From positions 2,852,001 to 2,916,000 of the forward strand of contig CP110631.1 in NCBI GenBank assembly GCA_026210745.1: 64,000 nucleotides of DNA. Direction: 5' to 3'. Shown here one piece after another: positions 13,729-23,671 of the stretch; within the stretch, counting starts at the first letter, position 1; the number at the start of each line of letters is the position of its first letter. Under the pieces are notes generated by a model. The model did no database searches. It saw only the letters and a program-made list of their open reading frames with translations, and had not been told where the DNA came from. The position numbers were made by a program, and so were the translations under genes. The DNA is from Exobasidium rhododendri (lineage: Eukaryota > Basidiomycota > Exobasidiomycetes > Exobasidiales > Exobasidiaceae).

Positions 13729-14304
13729 GTTGAAGAGACGTTTAAATCGAGCATGTGAATCTTGTCATGACTTGTGGGCAGAGGTGGCTCTGCGCTTCGA
13801 CGACTAAAGAGCACCTCGTAGTTCGGCGAGAGCGTGTTTCAGCCTCCGGAGCAAAGGATCTGTTCAAATGCGATGATGGCTGCGACGATGTGATCTGTAG
13901 CTGTCAGAGCAACGAGATCTCACGGGTAAGTCGGATGAGTAGGAGAGGGGATTGATGAGTCTGTAGTAGACGTAGAAGATGACAAGAGATCAATGCAGAA
14001 GTAACCGGTGGTCCACACTTCACTATCAAGAGTGGATCTGTGCAATGGAAAATCACGAACGTGCACATCACGTATCCCTACCCTACGGTACTGCACTTGC
14101 GAGGTCTTCTAAATTACCCCGGTTTGAGTTTGGTTAGGCGCTCGATGAATAGACCATCGGGGGGCTGGATTGCAACTGTGCTTACTAATCACAATCTTCA
14201 CTACATCGATGCATCCTTGGCGGTAGATTGTGCTCGCACGACCTTCTTTTCCCATTATTCCTCTGCGCCCAAAAATCAGTTCGGACTGTCTGCAGAGGCG
14301 TGAC
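13729..14304. promoter_or_regulatory. Divergent promoter region, Pho80-like cyclin / SART3-like
   Basis: A 576-base region separates two divergent start codons. I see no obvious TATA box, operator or repeat. It must contain both promoters. Confidence 0.45.
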
Positions 14305-17300
14305 ATGGCTGATGTGGAACAGCAGCAAGATCATGCTATGGGTGGTCAAGATGAAGGGGGTGGAGCTAGCTCGGAGATAAGCCCAGCAGGGTTCTACCAC
14401 CGATTGCAAGCCAGCTTGTCGAAAGCAAGTGACCTCTTCAAGGAAGGGCAGGCGCAGCAGCAGCCGATCACCGCGGATGCTGTTGCAGATCTCGTTGCTG
14501 TGCTACAGGAAAAATCCGAGCTATATCATCTGACTAAAGAAGAATCACTCTTCTGCTCTGCTCTGATGCAAGTGCAATGGGCACTGCAAATAGAAGGGCA
14601 AGGGACGAATTACAACTGCGAAGATGTGATAGCGGCGCACCGTGCATTGACGTCCAGCTCCAACGCTAGCTCTGCAAACATCACAGCCTTTGTGTCGTAC
14701 GTCAGCTTGCTACTGGCTCTGTACTACAGCTACGTAGAGGTGGTGCCAGTGGAGAATGAGCTGACCATGCTCAGTGCTACCGAGGGAGAAGCTCGCGACG
14801 TTGTCGGACAATGGATAGGACTTGCCAAGAAAGGTCCCCTCCTCTACTCGGATGGAAGATATCAACTCGAAAGTGTCCCTGTCGCATTCTCCAGGAAAAT
14901 AGCAGCTGGTTGGGGTGGTGATGTGATTGTACAGCTTGATGCTGTGCGTGGTGCATCTGTGATTCGGGAACAGCTGAGAGATGCATACAATCAAATTTCA
15001 GGAGATGTACTAAATGTGAGTATGCTGTGTCGAATTGCGATGGAGGGAAGGTATCGCTCATACCGTCTGCTCCCTTTTTGCACCGCAGAGTCAGCAAGTC
15101 TGGTCGCTGTACCATCAATTCGAAGTAACTCAACTCCGTTCAATGCCTTCGCCAAGCGAAATCGAAGCATTGCAAAGCATATACTTTGCACGACTACGCA
15201 CGCCTCATGCTCAACTCGATGCGACTTTGCAGTCTTATAGCGCCTTCGTGACGAAATACATGCCGAGCAAGGAGTATGAACAGGCGATGACAAATGCCTA
15301 TAAGCTTGTAGGATCAGCGAAAGAGGTATGGTCATGCTGCGAGCCCTATGAAATCAAGTTGAACAGCCAAATGCAGGCCGAAGGTGTCACTGGCTATACG
15401 ACTTGGGCAGTGTGGAAAGAATACCTTGCTTGGATCAGCAATGCATATCTTTATCACCCTCAGAAGAAGACTGGCACGAAATTGCAATTCGACATGGAGA
15501 CCGTGTGTGCCTTTTACGAAAGAGCCATTGTCTCTTGTGGGTTGCCGCCGTCGTGCACTGAGGAATGGCTGGCAAAGGGAGGCAGGCCCTTGACGAAGAA
15601 ACAGCTGGCCTCCTTTCGACCTCACAACGAAAGCAGAGAGGCTAGGATCGCGCGCAAGGAGAAAGATGAAGAACAAGTTACAGCAGAGCGAGAAGCAAGT
15701 CTAGATCTCTGGAAGAAATACTTGCTCTTCTTGAATTCCTCAAAGATTTCCTCGACTGTCCTATCTAATGTCTGCTCTCGTGCGAGCAAAGCGGTTCCTT
15801 CTGCTGGCACTCTTCATGCCCAGATACTGCGCACATTTTGCCGCTTGCGACGGAGTCAAGCACAAATTGATGAATACTTTGGAGCAGTACTCACGAATGC
15901 AGGCATAGCTTCAAATGCCACCTCCTATATAGATTTGATCATGGCTTGGATCGACGTCCAACGCGAGCTTGCAGCAGGAACGCTTCTTTTACGAGGGGAT
16001 GAAAGCAACCTTGCAGATGCCGTCGGAGTGTTGCCCCTTGATACGGAAGCTTTCATGGATCTGTACAGTATGATGACGTTTGCCCTCACTGTAGTAGAAG
16101 AAAAAGGTGTTGTTGATCAAGATCTTCGATTGGAGCATCTTATCAGTGACTGGTGTAGTCGTGGAGGAAAAGAGACAGCCGCTTTGGCAGAAACAGTGTG
16201 GGAGAAGGCCTTGCAGGTCCAATCGAACAATCACTTGTCTTGGCTGGGTGCTAGTCGTTTTTACAAAGAGAGGGGGATCTACAAGAAGGCCAGAAGCTTG
16301 TTAAAGCAAGCACTTGGTAAGAGGGAGATCCCAAGCGACAAGAAAGTCACTGTTGCAGAGGAATTGCTACACTTCGAACACGTACATGGAGGGATGTCTG
16401 ACATCGATTGGACGCTTCAGAAGCTGGACAGCGAACGGGAGAGGGTCTGGACTGAATACTACACCAATTACAATGTCGAAACGGCTGCTGTGCAACAGCA
16501 GCAGCAGGAACAGCAACAACAGGCGATCACCTTTGAAGCTGCTCCCGAGATCGACATGGTAGATGGGGCGGTCACTGGTGAGAAGAGAAGGGCCGAGGAT
16601 GAGGGATCTAGGCAGTCCGCGAGCAATTCGAGCAATCTGCATCATGCAGAGAAGAGGGGAAAAGAGACCGCTTCGAAACCTGCTGTTCGAGATCGAGAGA
16701 ATTCATCGGTCATGGTGGATTCACTCCCACTAGATACTACTCAAGACGACATTTTGAACATCTTCAAGGGGTGTGGAGAGATCAGAGAGATAGTCGGGCC
16801 GAGAGTGATAGATCAAGCAAGTGCCAGTGCCCTGGTGGAGTTCACTTCGCGAGAGTCTATTCCCGCCGCTCGAAGTCGACAACATAAAGTCGTGCGAGAC
16901 TGTCGTATCACCATTCACCTAGGGTGGGAGTGCACTCTCTACATCACCAACTTTGCACCTGAATACGACTCCGACGAGAAGATGAGGCAGCTTTTCCATC
17001 GCTTTGGCAAGATCTTTGACGTACGTTGGCCCAGCAAGAAGTTTGCCAATTCGAGGCGATTCTGTTACGTCCAGTATTGTCAAGCAGAAGCGGCTCAATC
17101 CGCTCTTGAAATGCATGGAATGGAGATGACCAATGGCGAGAGTGGTGAAATGATTCACATGCAAGTACTGGTGTCGAATCCTCACAGAAAGCTTACCCGA
17201 AGTGATGCCCAAAGCAGCGATCGTGAGCTCTTCGTGACTGGTCTACCCAAGCACGTCGAAGAGGAAGAGCTGAGAGCTTTGTTCGGCGACGACGTAGTAG

Positions 17301-18031
17301 GCATACGAATACCAAAGCATCCTGATGGACGAAATAAAGGAATCGCCTTTGTCGACATGAAGACAGTTCTTGATGCTCAAAAGGCACTGGGTGAATCGAG
17401 GGTAGCAGAAGGCGGTATTCGCATCAAGGGCAAGCTACTATCTGTCTCCATAGCGGACAAGGAAAAGAGCGGCAAAAGTGGATCAGGTGCGGCTTCTGCT
17501 GCTGCTAGTAGTGATCCGTCGGAGAAGCGAGACCATCGAATTAGAGTGCGAGGGTTACCTCTCGATGCACAAGAGGCCGTTATTCAACAGGTGATCGAAG
17601 CACAAGCCGGTGTAGGAACGGTAAAGAGAGTGGATTGGACAGCTGGAGAAGCAGGGAAAGGCGCTGCTGTGATAGAATTTCATGACGTAGCCGTATCAGG
17701 TAAGGTAGGCTTGATGTCTTCCTTGATGTACGATGCTTCTCATCCTCTCTCGATACACAACCTCGAGACGAGGATCTCATCTGGACCTGTATTGTCTGGG
17801 AACAGTGACGCTCCTGCAGCTGCGCCCTTTGCCCCTCGACAGGCTGTTCGTGGAAGGGGAGGGAGGGGGAGGGGTGGCCTGGGCTATGCAAGAAGGCCTC
17901 CGTCTGCCGTCATTGATGCATCTCCATCAATGACAGGTACCGAGATGGACGTCGATACGAACGCGAATGCATCCTCCACCCCTCGGAAGACTCAAGACTC
18001 CTTTCGCGATATGCTAAAGCAGGGCAAGTAA
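14305..18031 (+). CDS. SART3/Prp24-type U6 snRNP assembly factor
   Basis: Two exons: 14305..15015 and 15089..18031, giving 1217 aa. The first about 750 residues are helical HAT-like repeats, with WxxYLxW-type motifs such as VWKEYLAWISNAYLYH. Then come RNA-recognition motifs: one starting near SSVMVDSLPLDTTQDD, a second with TLYITNFAPEYDSDE and RRFCYVQY, a third with ELFVTGLPKHVEEEEL and KGIAFVDM, and a degenerate fourth at HRIRVRGLPLDAQE. An RGG-rich stretch follows, and the protein ends with DSFRDMLKQGK, which resembles the Lsm-binding C-terminal motif of Prp24/SART3. The family anneals U4 and U6 snRNAs and recycles the snRNPs. HAT plus RRMs in one chain is the SART3 layout; budding yeast Prp24 lacks the HAT part. 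The ATG at 14305 follows a short leader. Confidence 0.9.
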
Positions 18032-18974
18032 GCCAGAGAACTTCAGTCGCCTCAGAGATTGATGGAAGGCTGAAGATCAAAGCCACCATCTACTCGAAAA
18101 TGATGTACAGTAAAATTCCAACATTACCAGAAATATTGATGCTGCTTCCCACATGTGTAACGATATGACAGCATACTAAGCGCTAATTATGACGCGGATA
18201 ACAAGGTAGTCTGCCGTGCAGATAATTTCCTGTTGTATGACTTGTGAGGAAAGCCTTGTGGAAAGGCCCTGCAGAAGGTGTCGTAGAAGTCTCTGATGTC
18301 CTCCTTGGCTGAATTTCAATTTCTTGAAAGGCATGCAGTCTATGCGGGACGGTGGTAAAGATTCCGATACCATATTATGCACCGCCGGCCAGAAAGTCGT
18401 AAATCAAGTCTTATGGTAGAAAGGTAAGAAGAGGGAGAAGGTCGGTGCAAATGGCATGCTGCAAGAAGGATTGTACATCGACCAACTTGAAATAAGGGAA
18501 CAAAAAAACCCCCCTATAGAAGCAATAGTGCTATTCTACTATAATAATGAACAAATAATGTAAAGATAAAGATTAGTGCAGAGAAATCAGAAAGGTCAAT
18601 AGGAAAATACACGATTACAGGGTTGGGGAGCACAACGCGCGCGACATGTCAATTCTACGAACCTCACGTCGCCGGCAAGTGTTGTTCCTAGTTGTTCATG
18701 TGCCTGTTCGGCGAATTCATTCTCTGAATTTGGAGTGGAGAAGAATCCTTCTTCTTCCGCGCATTGGATGGAACTTGTACCGACAGCAATGACCGATCTT
18801 ACTACAACAGAAACCTGTCTGCTTGCGAATGGAGATGTAACGGGCATTTGGAGAATAGGAACATCGTAGGGGTGTAAAGCCACACTGCTGTGGAATTATT
18901 CAAACTGTCTACTTTCCTCATCGATCGTCCTTAGAAGTAGGAGGCGGGTACGGGTGGGTGGAGAGGAATATGAC

Positions 18975-18982
18975 TATATATG
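18975..18982 (+). promoter_or_regulatory. TATA-like box of the secreted-protein gene
   Basis: TATATATG, preceded by GAC, about 235 bases upstream of the ATG at 19217. The long pyrimidine-rich leader that follows (19019-19190) fits a strongly transcribed fungal gene. No transcription start is visible directly. Confidence 0.45.
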
Positions 18983-19134
18983 CAGGGGACCCTTGAGATC
19001 CTTCACAGCATCCTGATTGCCTCATCCTCTTCTCCTCACACCCCCCACCCTTCTCGTTCTCCTTCAAGATTCAAGAAAACATCACTCACCATCGCTTGAT
19101 CTGAATCGCCTCACTAACGCTCACTTTCATTTAC

Positions 19135-19185
19135 AAATACCACACTCACTTGCAATTCCAAAAACCACACTCACTTACCAATTCA
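19135..19185 (+). repeat. Two-copy 26-base imperfect tandem repeat in the 5' leader
   Basis: Both units contain CCACACTCACTT followed by a CAATTC core. Unit 1 is 19135-19160 and unit 2 is about 19161-19185. They sit just upstream of the secreted-protein start codon. Confidence 0.7.
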
Positions 19186-19216
19186 AAGAAAAGAAAACCC
19201 TCAAAACTCTTCCACC

Positions 19217-19663
19217 ATGCGAACTTCAATGATCTTTATGTCCCTATTGGCCTCCATTGCTGCTGTCAGCGCCGTACCTGTCTCACACCAAGCCCGCGAT
19301 GTGAGCTTGCCAAATGTTGAGCTCGAGCAGCGTGACATGGAGCACTTCGAATCAAACGAAAAGAGAGCAATGATTTCTCCCAGAATCACTTACTACTCTG
19401 GCAAACAACTCAATAACCCAGCATGCGGAGGTTCCAACCCAAGCCCCGAGTCACACATTGCTGCCGTCAGACGTGGAGGAGCATTTTCTTGCGGTGAACG
19501 CATCAAGATCCAACATAATGGACACGAAGTAGTGGTGAAAGTTGTCGACTATATGGCAGCAAGCTCTTCTCCCTACTCGATCGACCTCTCGCCAGGCGCA
19601 TTCTCAGCACTTGCCCCTCTCAGTGCTGGTGTCATCTCAAATGCCCAGGTGGTGAGAATGTAA
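19217..19663 (+). CDS. Secreted RlpA-like double-psi beta-barrel protein
   Basis: Single exon, 148 aa, with a good start context (ACCATGC). Residues 1-20 are a clear signal peptide (MRTSMIFMSLLASIAAVSAV). A Lys-Arg pair at 49-50 is a likely Kex2 cleavage site that would leave a mature protein of about 98 residues. The mature part has the RlpA-like double-psi beta-barrel signs: TYYSG near the start, CG at 92-93, VVDY, and IDLSPGAFSALAPLSAGVI. Only two cysteines are present in it (70 and 92), probably a disulphide. The usual Cys pair after VVD is absent. Proteins of this class include expansin-, barwin- and cerato-platanin-related folds and small plant-associated secreted proteins. The substrate is unknown. 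An effector role is possible but not shown by the sequence. Confidence 0.85.
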   Translation: MRTSMIFMSLLASIAAVSAVPVSHQARDVSLPNVELEQRDMEHFESNEKRAMISPRITYYSGKQLNNPACGGSNPSPESHIAAVRRGGAFSCGERIKIQHNGHEVVVKVVDYMAASSSPYSIDLSPGAFSALAPLSAGVISNAQVVRM

Positions 19664-20252
19664 GCTGTCTGACGAATGACCGCAAGACAATCTCTCTTGT
19701 GATCATCACAATCACACGGCCTTTCTTCAAATACTGCAAGCGCCACACCTACATTCCTTCCTGCGCTACTATCTCTACGGACTGCTGAGCAGACGTTGAC
19801 CTCTTCACTGACCGCTACGATTTTTTCTTCGCTCCCACCTCGGATGGACACTTATTTTCTACCGCCTAGAATCGCTTTACCTTCTCACCTATAATCGCTC
19901 CTTTCTAAATGGGTACTACCACCGCCCTTTCCACCCTTTCTCCCCTCCTCGAAAGATCATTTCAGAGAGACGCTGGGTCGAATGTATCTCTCTCTCTCTC
20001 CAAAGTCCATCCCTTATTCTACGCTCAGTGAGCCGTTTTCATCGTCTTGCACGTCTTGCCCATGTAGAGATGATTTATCGTCTGCGAAGGTGTACGTCGC
20101 TCTGGATCTCGAAACTTGAGGCGCGTGAGATTTCAGACTTGATCGAACTTGAGAGGAGGCGGCTCTCTCCACTTTGCCCATTTTTCAATCCTGCCTTGAC
20201 TGTACCATCACCATTCTTTCCCCCCCCTTTCCAGTCGTTCCTCAACGTCACC
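19664..20252. other. Intergenic region and probable 5' UTR intron of the DUF155 gene
   Basis: It contains the 3' flank of the secreted-protein gene and the upstream region of the DUF155 gene. A GTGAGC at 20028 and a long pyrimidine run ending in CCAG at 20234 look like a 207-base intron in the 5' leader, 18 bases before the ATG at 20253. Confidence 0.5.
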
Positions 20253-23200
20253 ATGTCCTCGCAAAAGGACGGCAGTCCGTCTCGAGGAGCGCCTAAGTCC
20301 GCCCCGAGCACGACTCATCCACAGCCCATCAATCGACGTTCGTCTATTCCTTTGCCGGGTCTTAGTACTACAGCTTCTTCCATTCGAAATCGCCGATCAT
20401 CTAATCTGAATCCTCAGTCATCGTTGCGGAGACAGCAGTCACAAAACTTAGTTGACGAAGACGATGATGATGATGAGGATGATGATGAGGATGAAGTAGA
20501 CGATCGAACGAGACTGGGCACTGATGTAGACGCCAGACAGCTGGAAGAGCTAAAGAAAGGTATCATCATGCCTGGTATGGGAGGAAATCGAGCAAATACT
20601 GAGAATCTGTCGAAATCAAAACTTTCGGGCAAAGGCGATCAAGTTCTACCTGCTACAGGCGCATCGTTGCATCAAAGTGCTGCAAATCTTGATTCGAGCA
20701 AGAGACAGTCTTTTCCATCCCTTGCCCCTGATGGCTTTTCATCTTCAGCCATCCCTTCCAGAGGTAGACTACCGGCCACGTTGAAAGCATCCATATTGAA
20801 AGGCAGGCAAGGATCTTCCGCTCAAGCAAAAGCTGCTGCTGCTGCTGCTGCTACTGCCAAATCTTCGAAGCCTACTTCTGTAGTAGCGAAGGTCTCGAAA
20901 GGTACACCAGCCAGGGCTACCCGCTACTCATTACCTGTTCGAGCAGAGAAGCCAGTGCGAACGAGTAAGACTAGTGGAAAGCATGTCATGCTGCCGAGCG
21001 AAAGTCAACTGGCACCTTTACCAGACGAAGAAGAAGAGGAGGAGGAGGAGGAGGAGGAGGAAGAAGAAGATGATGAGGAGGAGGATGGCTCTAGTGATGA
21101 AAGTGACCCAGAGGAATCAAGGGAAGCGATGGACGAGGATGAAGTTCCGTCAGATAGTCGAGAGGAAGACAAGTCGAAGGACAAAGAGGAAGCAAAGAGG
21201 AGAAAGGAGGAGGCTTTGAGGAACCTCGAAGACAGAAGGGAAGAAAAGGCAGCGGAGAAGAGGGCAAGAAAACCTGCAGGTGCCCCCGAATACCCGTCTT
21301 CCACACGATTTAGAGGTATCCAGAATGATCCTGCTACTTCTCCTTTGCTTTCACTCAAGAATCCTGCACATGCTCGAGCACCTCCCAAGAAACCAAAGGC
21401 ATCTGGGCCAGCATATCATACGTTTGAGAGACTAGCACCCTCTGCTCGAGTTCACACACCTTTGCCTCGTTTGACCTCGTATGCTATTTCGCCGTCCATT
21501 CATCTACCAACGCTGATTGGGTTTTTACGTCGAGAACATGGGGTGCGACCACGATTGTATGACGAATGCGTCTATGTTGTGTACTTCAAACCGCTCCTCC
21601 CTGGATTCGGCAGGGCGGAAGTCCGGAGTGCTCCTGAGCCAGCTGGGGCAAGTCCAGGAGGTGAATCTAGGCGAGAACGTGAGATTGTGGAGCGAGAGGA
21701 GAGCGGGTATGTGGGAAGTTACTTTGTCGCTGCAAACAAAGATGATGAGACGGATCACATCGATGACCAAGGCTACATCATGGGAGGTGAAGGAGAAGGA
21801 GAAGGGGGAGAGAAAAGAAGCAGTAGGAAAATGCAAGAAGAACGGGGTGACATGACGGAAACAGAAACAGACAGGGAAGGCAGGAAAGGCGAAGAGAAGA
21901 ATGATAGAGAAGCGGTCGAATTGAGCGAGAGCGAGCAAGAACGACTAGTCACAAGTGAGGCTGAAGATCGTCCGAGGAAGAGGGTAGAATTCGAGTCGGA
22001 GGAAGACATTGAGAGTGGCATGATGACTCCACGGGCACTCGAACCGCAGCAGACGAACAACGCAGGCGGCTTCTTCGACGAGAGAGGAGAGCCATTCGAA
22101 AGGAGATATGAAGAAGACTATGCGAATGTTGCACTCACCGCGGAGGATCAGGTGGAAGAGGACGGACTCTCCCATGCTGATGTGGCAGGGGCCATGGACC
22201 TGCAATTACAGCAACACTTGATTGAATCGGGAGAAGCAGACAAAGGCATCTTTTCATTGTCTCGCGGTAACGAAGCCATGTTCGAAGAAGAGGACGTGGA
22301 GAATTCGCGAAGACTGTCCAAAGCGTCCACAGAGGGCGGCAATGGTTCCAATCGGCAGCAACACTATGACAGCATACGGGATGAAAGGCGCAGAAGGAGA
22401 GACAAACGAAGTAGGAAACATAGAAAGAAGTCGACTGGTCCAAATACTGCCTCGCACAATCATGACACTTCGACGAACATGCTTACGTCTCGCCCCATCT
22501 TAGAGGCTCTGCAAGTCGCCGAACTGATCATCTTGCCATATGGCGTGTTGGTCATGTACAATCTGTCGGCTGCAGAAGAACGAAGCATCATCAACGACGT
22601 CCTCAGTTCCGGTTGCGTTCGAGGGGGCTTGGCGTACAGTCCAGGCGAGGAGGAAACAGAAGCTTTCCACTTCTGCTACGATCCCACCGTTCCTGCTCCC
22701 AGAATTTTTAATGATTTTTTCACCTTCCGGACCTCCAATCATCTCCTCAAGCTCTCCCTGGCACATGCGATTGCTCAGTCGACGAAATTGAGCGTCTTTG
22801 AAGAAAGCATGCAAAGGACACTGGAGCTTACAAGTCACATTCCAAAAGAGTTGGCCAATTCGGGAGAGCTCAACTTGAAACGCAGAGAGGCACTGAAGCT
22901 TACAGGAAGGCTATTCAAGCTGCGAGTCGACGTCAATCTGACCAGTAACGTCTTGGACACGCCTGAGCTGTTCTGGAGTGAAGCTTCTCTCAAGGCGCTG
23001 TATGATGCTATCCGAGAGTATCTAGAGATCGATCAGAGAGTCGAAAATCTAAACGAGAGGTTGGCCGTTGGGTGAGTTTCGTGTGGTTTGAAGTCGACCA
23101 TAAGTGGAGGCTGGGATACGCAGTGACTGACCTTTTTTTTTCGTGTGTGTCCCCTCTTTCTTCGTGTCCTTTCCTCGTCTATATATCCAGCAATGATCTG

Positions 23201-23440
23201 CTGGAAGTGATTCACGATCACATTGGATCTCAAGCGATGAATCAGATCACCTGGATCATCATCATTCTCATCGTTGTGGCCTGCATTGTCGCTTGCGGTG
23301 AGATCTCGGCCCGTTTGGTGCTCCACACTAGGAACCAAAATCGGTACAATATGAGCATGAACCCCGACTTTCAATTGCTACAGCAGCTTTACTACCTAGC
23401 AAAATCCGACACTTCTAAGCAGCAACTCCTTCTTGATTGA
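20253..23440 (+). CDS. RMD1/RMD8-like membrane protein (DUF155 family)
   Basis: Two exons: 20253..23071 and 23191..23440, giving 1022 aa. The first 400 residues are Ser-rich, with acidic runs at 20455-20503 and 21028-21090. The DUF155 region appears in two blocks. Block 1, near residue 412, contains LPTLIGFLRREHGVRPRLYD and ECVYVVYF. Block 2, from residue 752, contains VAELIILPYGVLVMYNLS, FTFRTSNHLLKLSLAHAIAQS and LYDAIREYLEIDQRVENLNER. Between them is an inserted acidic, disordered stretch of roughly 300 residues. Exon 2 carries NDLLEVIHDHIGSQAMNQ and one transmembrane helix (about 961-979, WIIIILIVVACIVA), placed as in RMD1/RMD8/Sif proteins. Budding yeast RMD genes are needed for meiotic division; the biochemical role is not known. 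I prefer the ATG at 20253 (ACCATGTCC). The frame is also open upstream, but that part probably lies in an intron. Confidence 0.88.
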
Positions 23441-23671
23441 TGTATATATTGGACATTGATTCGTGTATGCTTTAGACAGACTGGCGTGATTGTAAACGAA
23501 ATGCCTCCATTTTTTTCTCGAAAGATCGGCAATCGAAGTGGGGGGGGGGATGTAGTGTGGTAGAGAAAGTGGGAAATATGACGTGCAAAGTGCGGTGGAA
23601 GAGAAGAGAAGAGGAGAGGAGGAAAGAAAGAGCTCTGGTACGAAATTGATAGAGTCTTGTTCGGGTTCACA

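Larger units (their letters stand above)
18032..19216. other. 1.2 kb intergenic region with promoter of the secreted-protein gene
   Basis: The first part is the 3' flank of the SART3-like gene. Around 18480-18580 it is AT-rich with A and C runs. The last 240 bases hold a TATA-like box and a CT/CA-rich leader. A minus-strand open frame at 18596-18883 begins at a GTG and has no recognisable features, so I call no gene. Confidence 0.5.

Noticed and set aside
18596-18883. 95-codon minus-strand open frame
   Set aside because: It starts at GTG, has no ATG near its start and no recognisable feature.
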